A stretch of DNA of 64,000 bases, taken from NCBI GenBank assembly GCA_002270565.1, contig NQMI01000028.1, positions 160,711-224,710 on the forward strand. Reading direction: 5' to 3'. Origin of the DNA: Stenocarpella maydis (lineage: Eukaryota > Ascomycota > Sordariomycetes > Diaporthales > Diaporthaceae). Positions 34,720 through 46,620 of the stretch are shown here, in pieces (positions within the stretch are counted from its first letter, which is position 1; each line of letters begins with the position of its first letter). A model generated the notes under the pieces. The model searched no databases. It was not told the DNA's origin and saw nothing but the letters and a program-made list of their open reading frames with translations. Position numbers and translations under genes: made by a program.

Positions 34720-36126
34720 ATGCCTCCGCCGCCGCCGCCGCCCTCCCGCCCGGATGGGTCTGCGCCCAACAAGGAGGAGAACTCCTACATCCCAAACTTC
34801 ATCTCCAAGCGACCATTCTACACCGGAGAAGGGGAGGAGGCAGACTACCTTGAGCATCAGCGTGTTCAAAAGAAGCGGCAAGACTCGACATGGTACGATC
34901 GAGGCAAGAAAGGCAAGGCCGCGACCAAGTTCCGCAAGGGCGCCTGCGAGAACTGCGGCGCAATGGGCCACAAGGCCAAGGACTGTCTCGAGAGGCCCCG
35001 AAAAAAGGGCGCAAAGTACACCGGCAAGAACATCCAGGCCGACGACGTGGTGCAGGAAGTGCAGCTCACCTGGGATGCCAAGCGCGACCGGTGGAACGGC
35101 TACGAGGCCAAGGACTACAAGCACATCGTGGAGGAGTACGACCAGATGGCGGAGCTCAGGCGGCAGGTACGGGAGAAGCAGGCCGGCGAGGACGGGGGGG
35201 GCGCCGGCGGGGGCGATGTCGATGACAAGTACGCCGAGGACGTGGACATGAGCAAGCACCAGCCCACCTCGACGAGGCAGCTGCGCATACGGGAGGACAC
35301 GGCCAAGTACCTCCTAAACCTTGACCTGGAGTCGGCAAAATACGACCCAAAGACTAGGACGCTCGTCGACGCCGGTGCGACAGCAGACAAGGCTGCGGAG
35401 CTGTTCGCTGAGGAGGGTTTCGTGCGCGCGTCAGGCGATGCGGCCGAGTTCGAGCGCGCGACGAGGTACGCATGGGAGGCCCAGGAGAAGAAGGGAGACA
35501 CGAGCCAGCATATCCAGGCGAACCCGACGGCGGGGGAGTTCTACCGGAAGAAAGAGAGGGAAGAGGCCGAGAGGAAGAAGCTGCAGAAGGAGAAGGAGCT
35601 GCGCGAGCTGTACGGCGACAGCACCCAGTCTATGCCAGCTGCCCTCAGGGACATGGCCGTCACGGAGAACGAACACTTTGTCGAATACGATGAACACGGC
35701 CTCGTCAAGGGAACCAAGTCGTCAGCGAAGTCCAAGTACGCAGAGGATGTCTACATCAACAACCACACATCGGTATGGGGCAGCTGGTGGTCGAAGTTCC
35801 AGTGGGGCTATGAATGCTGCCACGCTACTATTAAGAACAGCTACTGCACGGGCGAGGACGGGAAAAGGGCCTGGGAGGCGTCGGAGAAGCAGAGGAGCGG
35901 CGCAAATCTGCTCGAAGAAGCAGCCGGGGATGCCGCGGGAGAGGCTGCCGCGGCGAAGGCCGTCGCGACGGATGAGGCTGGGGACAACAAGCAGAACCTT
36001 AAACGGACAAGGGAAGAAATGGCGAGTGGCATCACGGAGGAAGAGCTTGAGGAGTACCGGCGGAAGCGGACAGCTGCTGATGACCCTATGGCCAAGTTTC
36101 TGGGCATGGATGAACTCGTACATTAG
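34720..36126 (+). CDS. slu7: Pre-mRNA-splicing factor Slu7
   Basis: A single-exon gene of 468 residues. I chose ATG 34720 (MPPPPPPPSRPDG) because it follows a plausible leader and the conserved NSYIPNFISKRPFY block comes about 20 residues later; the frame extends upstream but without an ATG in good context. A CCHC zinc knuckle CENCGAMGHKAKDC (about residues 77-90) is followed by the Slu7 block VQEVQLTWDAKRDRWNGY. Further on are LREDTAKYL-like and VWGSWW...WGYECCHATIKNSYC blocks, all typical of the family. Slu7 acts in the second catalytic step of splicing, helping to choose the 3' splice site as part of the spliceosome with Prp18. The C-terminus ends MAKFLGMDELVH. The gene starts only about 600 bp from the mutated repeat block but shows no damage. 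Confidence 0.95.
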   Translation: MPPPPPPPSRPDGSAPNKEENSYIPNFISKRPFYTGEGEEADYLEHQRVQKKRQDSTWYDRGKKGKAATKFRKGACENCGAMGHKAKDCLERPRKKGAKYTGKNIQADDVVQEVQLTWDAKRDRWNGYEAKDYKHIVEEYDQMAELRRQVREKQAGEDGGGAGGGDVDDKYAEDVDMSKHQPTSTRQLRIREDTAKYLLNLDLESAKYDPKTRTLVDAGATADKAAELFAEEGFVRASGDAAEFERATRYAWEAQEKKGDTSQHIQANPTAGEFYRKKEREEAERKKLQKEKELRELYGDSTQSMPAALRDMAVTENEHFVEYDEHGLVKGTKSSAKSKYAEDVYINNHTSVWGSWWSKFQWGYECCHATIKNSYCTGEDGKRAWEASEKQRSGANLLEEAAGDAAGEAAAAKAVATDEAGDNKQNLKRTREEMASGITEEELEEYRRKRTAADDPMAKFLGMDELVH

Positions 36127-36656
36127 CAAGTCTTGGCAACAGCATCTACAAAATTTCAACGCGTTAATACCATACGACAACCTTCAATTATTACCTCAGG
36201 GGCAGCGACGCTAACAAGCTACCTCATGATTAGAGTATTTCGTAGTCTACATATTTACGCTGGCCTTCTCCTTGATGGAGACAGGGGCCCCTCAAACGTG
36301 CATGTGAAATGGGGCATGTGTAGATATCGGTTGGAGCGGTGCCTACAGATGATGGGTAGTTCTGTTCAAGCAAATCGTCATATCGTGAAGGTGATGTATA
36401 ATGTGAAGTAGCCCAGGTGGATCTCATACAGATGCATTCACAAGCAACGAATGCACGGCCACACAAATGCCTGGGAAGAAACGTGTCTTGTCATTCATGT
36501 ATTCCATTGACCTAATGGCGTCGCATCACACGCCGTGATCGATGACGCAAAACTCCGTTTCCGTTCCGGTGACCAGCAAACCTAGCTGCCCGAGCCCAAA
36601 TGCATTTTTATTTTCATTCCGTAGGAGAGAACATGGTAGGAGAGCGTGGGTATAAT
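36127..36656. other. Convergent 3' flanks of slu7 and rps9
   Basis: About 530 bp between two stop codons of convergent genes. It is presumed to hold both 3' UTRs; no gene is seen. Confidence 0.55.
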
Positions 36657-37457
36657 CTACTCCTCCTCCTCCTCCTCGGCATCGCCGCTGCCACCCTCGG
36701 CGGCCTTGGCCTTCTTTCTGCGGACGCGGCCGGGGCGGCCACCACCAAATGGCGAGGTCAGGGAGAAGTCGATGTGCTTCTGGGAGTCGAGGCGGACCAT
36801 GAAAGAGGGCACGTTGACGATCTGCTTGCCGACGCGGATGTGGCGCTGGCGGATCAGGACACGGGCGTGATGGATGGACTTGGCGAGGCCGAGCTTGTAG
36901 ACACAGGTCTGGAGGCGACGCTCAAGGAAATCCTCGACCTTGAGGGCGAGCACGTAATCGAGCTTCATGCGGGACTCGTCGAGCACACCGACACGCACGA
37001 GACGGCGAATCAAGGCGTTGCCTTCGAAGAGACGCTTGGGGTCCTTCTCGTCGAGGGTGAGCAGCTGACTGTGGGAGCTGTTAGTCCCTCAAAGGTTCGG
37101 TGAATTGGGGCAAGTGTTTGTGCATCAAAAAGGGTGACGAGTGCGTACCGGGCAGCACGACGGATCTTGGAAAGGGTGAGCTGGACACGCCAGACCTCAC
37201 GCTTGTTCTTCAGACCATACTCGCCGACGAGCTTCAACTCGGAGTCGCTGTGTCATATTGGTCAGTTCGTGTGCACCTTCGACATGAGCAGAGACAAGCT
37301 CCTGCTCAGTGGCCGGGCTATACTGACAGACGAGCGGCTTCGAAGGGCCTGTTGAGTTGCGAGTTAGCGGGTGTCAAAAGAGCGGAATAACCTGTTATTT
37401 GGGTGGAGTGTACCTTCTGGGCACCTTGGCCGTCTTGGAGTAGGAACGCGGCGGCAT
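36657..37457 (-). CDS. rps9: 40S ribosomal protein S9 (uS4), four exons
   Basis: The gene is complement(join(36657..37068,37149..37247,37328..37348,37414..37457)), 191 residues, from ATG 37457. The splices join [14 protein letters not shown] to RPFEAARL, then [13 protein letters not shown], then IRRAAR to [19 protein letters not shown]. This reproduces the uS4 sequence in order. The S4 RNA-binding domain is clear ([39 protein letters not shown]), as is the [11 protein letters not shown] tail. The C-terminus is Glu-rich. uS4 binds 18S rRNA early in small-subunit assembly and helps decoding fidelity. Introns are 65, 80 and 80 bp, all GT-AG. The second exon is only 21 bp. The gene is divergent from rpl21. 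Confidence 0.96.
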
Positions 37458-37810
37458 GTTTGCTGGTTTGCTGTCTCGTCGTGAGGTTGACGGTGGTGGA
37501 AGTTCGGCGATGGGAGTGGGCAGGTTGAAGTTTTGACAGTTTCGTGGGGGACATGAAATTTCCCCAACCACGCCAGGCCTGCCAGCTGTCACCAGCTGCC
37601 GCTGACGTGGGCTGTAAGCTCTGCCGTTAGCTACCGCCTTCTAAAACGGAAGATGGCATGGTCCGTGCTCCCTCGCACATACTGGGCTGGGAAAAAAGTC
37701 GTCCATTCACCACCTCCGCGGCAGTTGTTAGCGACTCCAGCGAAGCGACTCCAGCAAGAACCGACGACCACGACAACCTCCTCAAATAATCACCCTGAAA
37801 ATCAGTCAAG
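37458..37810. promoter_or_regulatory. Shared divergent promoter region of rps9 and rpl21
   Basis: Only 353 bp separate the two start codons, so promoters and 5' leaders of both ribosomal-protein genes must lie here. A 12-bp sequence AGCGACTCCAGC occurs twice (37730-37741 and 37744-37755), two bases apart. Other possible control motifs are not clear by eye. Confidence 0.6.
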
Positions 37811-38509
37811 ATGGGTCACGCCGCTGGTCTTCGTGCAGGCACTCGCGTACGTACTACACCGGATTGAATAGGGTCGGGTGATAAGGGACATCGGTCTGGG
37901 ACGTCGAAATGCTAACTGTTTGCGAAACAGTATGCCTTCTCGCGTGATTTCCGCAAGAAGGGCATGATCCCTCTGTCTACCTACCTGCGCCAGTACAAGT
38001 AAGCCGGGATTGAAGTTGAAAGAGAAACTGGGAAGGGAAGCATCTAATATCCGTTCCAGGGTCGGTGACATTGTGGATGTCAAGGCCAATGGTGCCGTCC
38101 AGAAGGGGTAAGTTTCCACAACAAGCCGCTGCGACGCTCGCCGACAGGATCACGAAATCCTGACATTTGCGATCACAGTATGCCCCACAAGGTCTACCAC
38201 GGCAAGACCGGTGTCGTCTACAACGTGACCAAGTCGGCTGTCGGCGTCATCATCTACAAGCGGGTCAAGCACCGATACATCGAGAAGCGTGTCAACCTCC
38301 GCATCGAGCACGTCCGCCTGTCGCGATCCCGTGAGGACTTCCTGCGCCGAGTGAAGGAGAACGCCGCCCTGAAGGCAAAGGCAAAGGCCGAGGGCACCAC
38401 CGTCCAGGTCAAGAGGCAGCCCGTCGGCCCTCGTGATGCCCGCACGATCTCTTTCAAGGAGAGCCTACCCGAGACCCTGGCACCTGTCGCCTACGAGACC
38501 ACCATCTAA
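37811..38509 (+). CDS. rpl21: 60S ribosomal protein L21 (eL21), four exons
   Basis: The gene is join(37811..37846,37931..37998,38060..38107,38179..38509), 160 residues, the same length I know for the yeast protein. The introns (84, 61 and 71 bp) have GT-AG borders. They link MGHAAGLRAGTR to YAFSRDFRKKG, then LRQYK to VGDIVDVKANGAVQKG, then MPHKVYHGKTGVVYNVT. The last exon carries the conserved KRVNLRIEHVRLSRSREDFL and the terminal LAPVAYETTI. eL21 lies near the central protuberance of the large subunit and contacts 5S and 25S rRNA. The gene shares its upstream region with divergent rps9, which would suit coordinated expression. Confidence 0.96.
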
Positions 38510-40456
38510 GGTTGGGGAAATCAGGGAGGGGTTCCGGTGGTTTACGATTGCTTGCTTTGTCTTTGCACGGGGTTCACATACGGCACGGAAAGATTTCTAG
38601 CATGGTCCGGTATGGAAAGTGGCAATGCTTTTAGGGAAATTAAAAAGATGAACCAACGACACATCAAAGGGCCCCGGCCATGTTTTCTGGTGACACAGGA
38701 TCACCCGTGGGGATGTTCGCCAAGGGCAAGATGACCGGGCCGCACTTGGCGTGTTGGTCCAGATTGGTGGTGTAGGCTTCTGAGAGGAGTTACGATTCCC
38801 AGCCGCTTTGCAAAGCGACAATCAACAAATCTGCGACACAAGCCTACCGAGCGCTGTGATGTACCACCCATGGACTGAACTGGAGGGAATAGAGCGTTTG
38901 AGGTCTTAAGGTGCCCGGTTTCTCAGTTGCTGCTGATAATAGACCATGGGGACCTCGGACATGCCCAGATAATCTAACAGGGCTCTGTTCATACATATGA
39001 GTTTGCAACCACGTGAATGACCGAACTGGGACTATTTTCACCCGGTATCTACGCAAAGCCTCGACGGTCGGGTTAGCTCTCAGATCCTGCACTCGACAGA
39101 GGTGCCAAGACATGTACTCTTTCATTAGACAGTCCTAGTACCTAGATACCCAGGATGACTTACCCAAGGTCGGGTGCTGAATTATAAACAGCACGATTGC
39201 TCTATTGTACCTATTACCCTCCCCCCTCGTGCCCTCTTCATCTTCCACCCTCCCATAGTATCTAGGTATTGCGTGTTATTATGCGGTAGGCAGTCTGCTA
39301 ATCTACGGTCTCCTGGCCTTCTACCCTCCCAGCCACACCTCGTCACACCTGACAAGCCTCCATTCATCGCACCCAAGCCTAGCTCGTTCGGCCACCACCC
39401 ATATGCAATCCAAGGTGTGGTTGCACAACCTTGCTACCGTTACTTTGCGATCGGCGAGCTCTAGAGTGACCTTGATCTCATAATATCCTCAGGCAGTCAG
39501 AGCCGGCCCTTCTCTGGATACTGTACAATGCATCATACCTCGAGACTGGCGCCGGGACGAGATCTTATCACGAAGCACTTTGGAATCTACTTGTTTTCGC
39601 TCGCTGGAGAAACGTCCATACCAAGGTGATGACGACACGTAGAAATTTAAATATGTGGAACTCCAGTGCGAGCTGTGCCATCTCGTGTTTGCACCATGAT
39701 CTGATCATTCGCAATTATACCTAGGTCGGATCAAGACCCCCGCGCATCTTCATCGTTCATAACGGTTAACATACGTGATGCTCAAGTAAGTATATGGACA
39801 ATGCCTATGTCCCGTTTCCGGATGTCCGGGGAGAGATGTACTAAAGTATTTGGGCTTACATAATTTGGCCCTGCAACGTAGATGTACTTCTTGCCTTAAG
39901 CGGTTGTGTTACCGGGCCGTCCTGGCTCCAACAGATGATGGGCGGTCGTGCTAGATATGCTTTCCATAAGCGCGCATCCGTGTTCTTAAGGACCATCCAT
40001 TTGTCAGTAAATATCCCGTTCAATATCACAAGCATAACTGCCCCTGAAATCTCGGCGTGGCATGTTCAAGACTTGAGGCTCATCTGACGATCCCGGGCCC
40101 CGCCCGAGGCTGCGTCACTGCGGGACTGGGGCCTCGGGAGCTAGCACCCAAATTAGCCAGTGCCAGCAGCGAGGACCTTGCCAGACATGCGTCCAAACGC
40201 GGCTGATCATAGGAAACCGACACGTTGGATGTAATCCTTTTCACCCTCCCCTTCGCCATTTGTCCTGGCCCAGATCCCTCCATAGTCGAGGCCATGTAAC
40301 GACCACGTCGCACCTGTCGCACAGAATCATTCAACCCCATGATTTCATGCTGCATACTGAAGCGAGGGAGAGCGTAACACCTCGACCGACCTTCCGAGAC
40401 TGCCTTCCAGCTACTGCAGCTCCGCCGGCTTCCATCCTCGCCCCAAGAACGCAACA
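38510..40456. other. Gene-free interval between rpl21 and the PH/SMP gene
   Basis: About 1.9 kb with the rpl21 3' UTR at the left and the promoter of the next gene at the right. Frames here are short and without recognisable motifs. A CCTAGG palindrome lies at 39720-39725. Confidence 0.5.
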
Positions 40457-43400
40457 ATGGGGGGCTGGACGGCCTTCCTGTTGACCTACCTCTTGGGTGG
40501 TGTCACTTTCGTCCCTCTTCTCGTCCTCACTATCTTTCTGCATGCCCACCTCACATTACCTCGCCGACGAGATACCGAACCGGGTGGGGACAATGCAGCA
40601 GACGATCTTATCCAGCCAGGCGACGACCTTGCACCTCTGCAGGCTGCCCAGAAGGAAACCAAGGAACAGGCAAAGGCAAAAGCCGCCGGTTCCCACGAGA
40701 CAGAGACTGCAGCCGGCTACTTTGCCGTATGTCGAGAGTACACGCCCATGGGTATCAATGCCAAGCCCATCGAACGATCAACGCCGGTCGGCTCCACGAC
40801 AGTCGCAGCACCCAGTCAAAGCGTCTACCAGACTATGTATCGGAGTATATTTGACAGGAAACAGAGTCCTAGTCCCTTGGACAACGGCAAAAGCGTCAGT
40901 CTACGGCCAAAGAAGGCCGGGAATGTCTTCTACGTTGTATTAAGGTACACGCCTCCCCCGAGCCCCATCCTCGTCTCGTACTGACCTGCATTGCGGACAG
41001 GCATGGTCATCTCATGTTATTCGACGATGACGAGCAACTCGAGGTCCGACATGTCATATCCCTCACCCACCACGACGTCAGCATATATTCCGGGGGCGAC
41101 GTGACACCGGAAGGGGAGCTTTTCATCAAAAGGAACGCTATTTGTCTGTCGCGACGGACTTCCAGCCCGTCCGAGATGACTCCAGACAGCCAAGTATCCA
41201 AGCCATTCTACCTTTTCTCCGAGAACTGCTCTGCAAAGGAGGACTTCTACTTCGCATTGCTGCGAAATCAAGAACAGGCATTCCCCTCCGGAGAGCGGGC
41301 GGCGCGGCCTCTGACTTTTGACGTCAAGAACGTCATCTCTTTGGTGCAGAAGCTCCATTCGTCCGAGGAGCACCTTCAGAGCAGGTGGCTCAACGCTATG
41401 ATCGGGAGAGTCTTTTTAGGGCTGTACAAGACTGCCGACATCGAAGCGCTCATCCGGGAAAAATTGACCAAAAAGATCAGTCGGGTCAAGCGCCCTGCAT
41501 TCTTGTCCAGTATCGATATTCGCAAAATCGACACTGGGGATTCTGCTCCATACTTTACAAACCTCCGCCACAGGGATCTGACGGTCGAGGGAGAATGCTG
41601 TGTGGAAGCAGATGTCAAGTACACCGGTAATTTCAGAATCGAGGTTGCTGCTGTGGCTCGACTTGACCTGGGTACCCGTCTCAAGGCTCGCGAGGTCGAC
41701 TTGGTCTTGTCCGTTGCGCTGCGCAAAATGGAAGGGCATTTGCTGTTCAAGATCAAGCCACCTCCCAGCAACCGGGTGTGGTTTTCCTTCTCGCAGATGC
41801 CCAAGATGGAAATGACCATTGAACCAATCGTGAGCTCCAGACAGATCACATACACGGTGATTCTCCGCCAGATCGAGGCTCGCATCAAGGAGGTCGTCGC
41901 AGAGACTCTCGTCTTGCCATTCTGGGACGACACGCCGTTCTTCAAAACCGAACATAAGAAATGGAGAGGCGGCATTTTTGAAGGGGATGATGCCGTGGAA
42001 CCATCTCAGGATCCGGGGACCATGGCAGCACAGGTAGGAGAAGTCGACGATGTTGAGACCTTGGACACCGGGACGCCTCCAAACTCTGAGCTGCCGCCGA
42101 TGGAGAAGAGTCAGAGCATGCCTGTGATCGAGCCCGTGCAGACGTCACCATCTACAAGTCTATTTGGGCTCAAGCTAGGCAGGGGCAGCAAGGTCCCGCA
42201 AACTAATCCATCCTCACCGGCCCTGGACAGTGTGGATCCAAAGCACGCAAAGCCGGACGCTTCATCTACAAGCGTCGACATCAAGAAAGAGACGCAGACG
42301 AAACAGCGGCCTGTCAGGTCTGGCTCTTTCGTCGGAGAGCCAATTCCAATTGTTTCGACTGAAACCGTAAATGCTGATGTCTTCAAGCCCTCGTCTCCGC
42401 CAGGAGAAAGCTCGGCAGCTAGTGCTATGGCCAGACTCTCGTCCAGATCGAAGGCTACTCCTGGTTCAGGCTCTCCTCTCACATCCCCGCACAGGGATTC
42501 GGTCATATCAATTGCCTCCGGGCATTCGAACAACTCATCCAAAGAGAACACGGACAAGGAGACGGAGCAAGAGGAGACACCGAAGCTCCCACGCCGAGGT
42601 ACCGCATCTTCGACGAACAGCAACGGAAACACGGGCGAGGGCAGCTCTGGGCCTGGCACCTCCCCGACCCCATCCATCAAATCGTCCAAGACACACACCA
42701 GCTCCCTGACCCGTGGGCTCTTTCTGAAAAGGGAAAACACCACGGATTCTACGTCCACAACAGCGACAGGGAACTCCAATTCGGACTCGGTCAAGCGGAT
42801 CCCGACCAGTCTCGCTGCGGTATCCAGCGCAGCTGGGGCGGCCCGACGATGGGGTCTGAACGCCCTTCAGCGTCATGCAAACGACCCGGTAAAGAATTCA
42901 CATGAAGTAGAGGCCGAACCTCAACTCGACCTTAGCAAGCCAATGGGCGGAGGCAGGCCTCTCCCCCCTCCCGGCATTCCTCTGCCAATGCCGGACAAGA
43001 AGACGAAGACAGCAATACCTGTGCCCAGAAGAAGGCCGGTGGCTCCTCCTCCGCTCCCCGAGCGGGTATCTGCTGATGCGAAAGCTCAGGATTCCAAACG
43101 ACGGCCTGTTCCGCCGCCTCCGCTGCCTAAGCGGCGGCGGCGGACAGACGAAGAAATGCATGGACAGGGTGAGGACATGCTCGTGGTCGAGGCCCCAATT
43201 GCTGACTCGGAACCTGCAAGCCCGCTGCCTGATGAGGCAGATGCATATCGGCAGCCTTATGTAGAGGATGCGGAAGAAGATCTGGACCCTTTCGTGATGG
43301 ATGGGTCGCCTGGAGAGGAGGGCAGCGGCACACCTCCTGCCAAGCCTTCCGGAGAAAGCAAGCACTCCTTCGGCTCCCCCAAGTCGCAGAGCCTAGGCGT

Positions 43401-43494
43401 AGCCGACGACGACGAGTACGATGCTTGGATGGAGAACACGGGAGAAGGCGGGCCTCCTCCAGAGTATGTCACCAGCGAAGGCCTTACGCATTAG
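40457..43494 (+). CDS. nvj2: PH and SMP domain lipid-transfer protein (Nvj2/TEX2-like), two exons
   Basis: The gene is join(40457..40944,41001..43494), 993 residues. The 56-bp intron (GTACAC to GACAG) joins FYVVLR to HGHLMLFDDDE in phase. An N-terminal membrane anchor (about residues 5-28, FLLTYLLGGVTFVPLLVL) is followed by a linker and a PH-like domain (about 145-250). An SMP domain follows (about 270-490), including WLNAMIGRVFLGLYKT, FLSSIDIRKIDTGDSAPYF, VWFSFSQMPKMEMTIEP and LPFWDDTPFF. SMP domains form lipid-binding tubes. Yeast Nvj2 is an ER membrane protein that transfers ceramide at contacts with vacuole or Golgi. The C-terminal half is disordered and Ser/Pro-rich, with three Pro-rich clusters (for example APPPLPER and PPPPLPKRRRR) that could bind SH3 or similar domains. 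The domain order matches the family well. Confidence 0.9.
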
Positions 43495-43942
43495 AACTGG
43501 TGGGCTGTATTCCGGTGGCTTCATGCCAAGAAGAAACAATCAGGGCACCGGCATTGTTTCCCCATTGCCAGCATGTAAATATAACAAACACACACACGCA
43601 GACCAACACAAGGTCCCCGGGCGATACAGGATACTGCACAACAGGGCATCGGTGATGGGGATTTTCTTGCGGGAGTTTACAGTGGGCAGAGCATTCTGTT
43701 GGGCCTGTTGGGTATTACATACATACCCCCAATTAGAATCGACGACCGCAACAGGTCTCCTCTATCACCCTGCATCTCACCTTCGCATCTAAACAATATT
43801 ATCGACTTTTATCGACTTCGCACCCTACGGAAGCCAAGTCTACAAGCCTCGTCAGATTTTAGCCGGCATCCGAGGCGAGGCAAGCCAAGAAGGCATGTCT
43901 AAACAAGACTTCTCGGCCAAGGTATTTCGGGGTTCGTCCCGG

Positions 43943-44047
43943 AGCGATCCAGCGCAGGTCATTAACAGGGGCTGAACGAACCCCCCCCCCCCCNNNNNNN
44001 GGGGGGGGGTTCGTTCAGCCCCTGTTAATGACCTGCGCTGGATCGCT
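43943..44047. repeat. 47-bp inverted repeat around a 7-N assembly gap
   Basis: The 47 bases before the gap (ending in a run of C) are the exact reverse complement of the 47 bases after it (44001-44047, starting with a run of G). The left C run is longer, 13 against 9. Arms include AGCGATCCAGCGCAGG and ACAGGGGCTGAACGAA. The Ns at 43994-44000 sit at the apex. This is either a foldback joining artefact or a true palindrome with a homopolymer at its centre. Confidence 0.9.
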
Positions 44048-45537
44048 ACTGGACAAATAGAAGGGCAGAGCAAGAGACTCGGAGCTGCGGTGACGCTTCG
44101 ACAAGCTTCCGCCGCCAACTGCACATAGCCTCCCCCCGGGGCCACGCCAGTGAGGCCCGGGGGGAAACCGGGGCAGGACCACAATGCATGCATGAGGCGG
44201 GTGACGACTGCTACTCTGCTTTCTCATACCGCTCTTTTCGCACCCCCGGTTTCGAAACCACAAACAAGAGGCGCACGCCCGCACGCAGACAAACACACAC
44301 TCATGCCCCCCAGGCAAGCAGGAGGTCCAGTCCCTCTCGCCCCCTCAACTGCCGGGGGGGTTGCGGCCCTCCGGTGTCCGCGCCAAGCTGGCCACTTGCA
44401 TCGCCCTCGGGTCTCGTGTGTGGGAACAAAAGACTGGCAATGTGCCACGTTAGCCAGCCCCCGGTGGTGTGGGAGCCGAGTTTGGGGGAGTAATGGCAAT
44501 AACGAAGGGGGGGGGGCGGACGGACGGCCGTATTGCTTTTCCCTGGGCGCAATAACGAGACACAGCAAGGTCATTAGGCGTGTGTTCGTTTGTGTTGCCG
44601 TGTCGTAGCAGCCGGCGTCTTGGTGTCGTGTCGTGTGTGCTGGGCTTGTCTAAGAGGGTGGCTGTCACATTCTATAGGCGACTTGGCGGTTCAACGACGC
44701 GACAGCCGCCGATTGGCGCCAAGCCGCCCAGGGAGGGCAGCCCGTCCGTTATATGTAGGTACGTACGGCGGACGGGGGCTAATTTGGCGGTTTGTCTCAC
44801 GGGTCCTGTGCTGTGGTACTCGCAGCAGTGATGCGTGCCCCCTCCCATTGTTGAGACAATGCCTCATCGTGGCGGCACAGCGCCCCGTCCCCGCGCGAGG
44901 AGGGCGCTGCTCGTCTGTCGGTGAGCTGGCTGGCCCATCCGGCTGTCTTGGTCATCACAGCCTGCCTCACCGGCTGTGCCTGCCTGGCCCTTCTCCTGCC
45001 CCGCCCCTCGCGCCCGATGGACGAATCGCGCGCTTCCCCGGCGTCGATGACGGCGGAGGCGCCAGCAACCTCCCGGGCCCGTGAAGGGTGTGCTGGCGTG
45101 CTTGCGTCGTGCCTATGTGTTTGCGTGTGCGCGTGCCTGTCCTTGCGCATTACCCCGTCTTGGTATGCGTCTAACTTGTTTAAAATTGATTTGATCTGTC
45201 TTCCCCTTTCCGTGCCCGTGCCCGGCTGGCAGAAGGGGGCGGTGCGAGGCTGGAGGCCGCAACCGGGAGCGTTCTGGACCTTGTGCGACGACGGCCCCCG
45301 ATGCGACGCCCGTGATCGTGCAAGGCTGGGCAAAGGGGCGCACAATAGGGTGGACGGACGAATCCCATCTCTCCCGCCCTCTCGTCGAGAGGCTGCAGGG
45401 GAATTTTGGTTTCTGATCGGCGGTGCAGCCAAGGCTTTCAGCTGGCACATGTCGCACGAGACGTTGGGAAAACGGTGAACCGACGGAGGGCGAGTCGAGA
45501 TACATGGACTTTGTCCTATGTGCCCTGGCCCGGAAAT

Positions 45538-45540
<3 letters not shown>

Positions 45541-45575
<35 letters not shown>
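45541..45575 (+). repeat. Dinucleotide microsatellite (TC)17
   Basis: An uninterrupted TC run of about 35 bases. Confidence 0.95.
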
Positions 45576-45577
<2 letters not shown>

Positions 45578-46582
45578 CCGGCCTACCAGCTTTCTGCCGT
45601 GTATTTACCAAGAGATTGTAAGACCGCCCAGTGAGACTGATACTTTGGTAGCTCATCAAGTGTCTCACGACCCGTCCCGGAGTGACGACCTTGGGGGGAA
45701 TTTGGTGATCAGGACTATGTCGGTCTCTGAACCATTGTCAGCCGCATAAGTGCCGAATTGGTGGCTCGGCGGCCTTCATCTCCACTGTTCTGTCCCAAGA
45801 GCACTCAGCGGACAGAGCACTGCCCGGTCGGCCATCAGTGGAATGATGGATCGCCTCTTCGCCCATCGGAATCCCCGAGGGCGGTACATACAAGGCAACA
45901 CGTACGCACCCAAGAAAGACCAGCACATATAGACACGCGTCCCGCATGCCCGACAGCAGTAGATCAGCGGCGACGGGGGGATCGTTCTGGGAGACGCGGA
46001 AGCTAATTCAAGCTTCGAAATACTAAGATCTGCGCTATGATATCCAGGTCATCGCGCAGAGGGGCCCGAGTCTCTTGGCGAGGCTCCAAGGGCTGAGGTC
46101 AAGAGTCACGAAGCTTGGGGACGGGACAATCCTTGTGATCGCAAGTGCGGCCCGCCGACGCAAGGCTTGCAGGCCAAGCAATCCGACCCTAGCGGCAGTT
46201 AACAAGGAGAAAGAAGAGCTCGACCGAGCCGGCCAGGACTCGAGGGGGAGAGTTCGGGATGCCGGGCTGTCCCCACTGGGGGAGCCACTCATCGGCCGAG
46301 CTGCGCGTGACTTGGCTTCATGTCCACGTGCGTCTCTTCATATCATATCGCGGATCTTGCTCAGGTTCATATATGATTGTGATTCAGCGAGTGAGCTTGG
46401 CAGGCGAGCGACCGCCCGTCGCGGACAACTTGTCCGAATTTCGGGGAATTTAGTGTTTTGCTTACAGACAAGCAGTCGTGCCCTATTTCTCGTGGACAAG
46501 GGCGAGGGCGGACTTGCAGCATCGGACTTGATGCCAGGCATACGACTGGGCCCCATCGACGGCGAACTCAAGCACACTGAGT

Positions 46583-46620
46583 CTGCATCTGCACCTGCAT
46601 CTGCATCTGCATCGGCATCG
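46583..46620 (+). repeat. Hexanucleotide repeat (TGCATC-like, about six units)
   Basis: Units of TGCATC with variants TGCACC and GGCATC follow each other without interruption. Confidence 0.85.
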
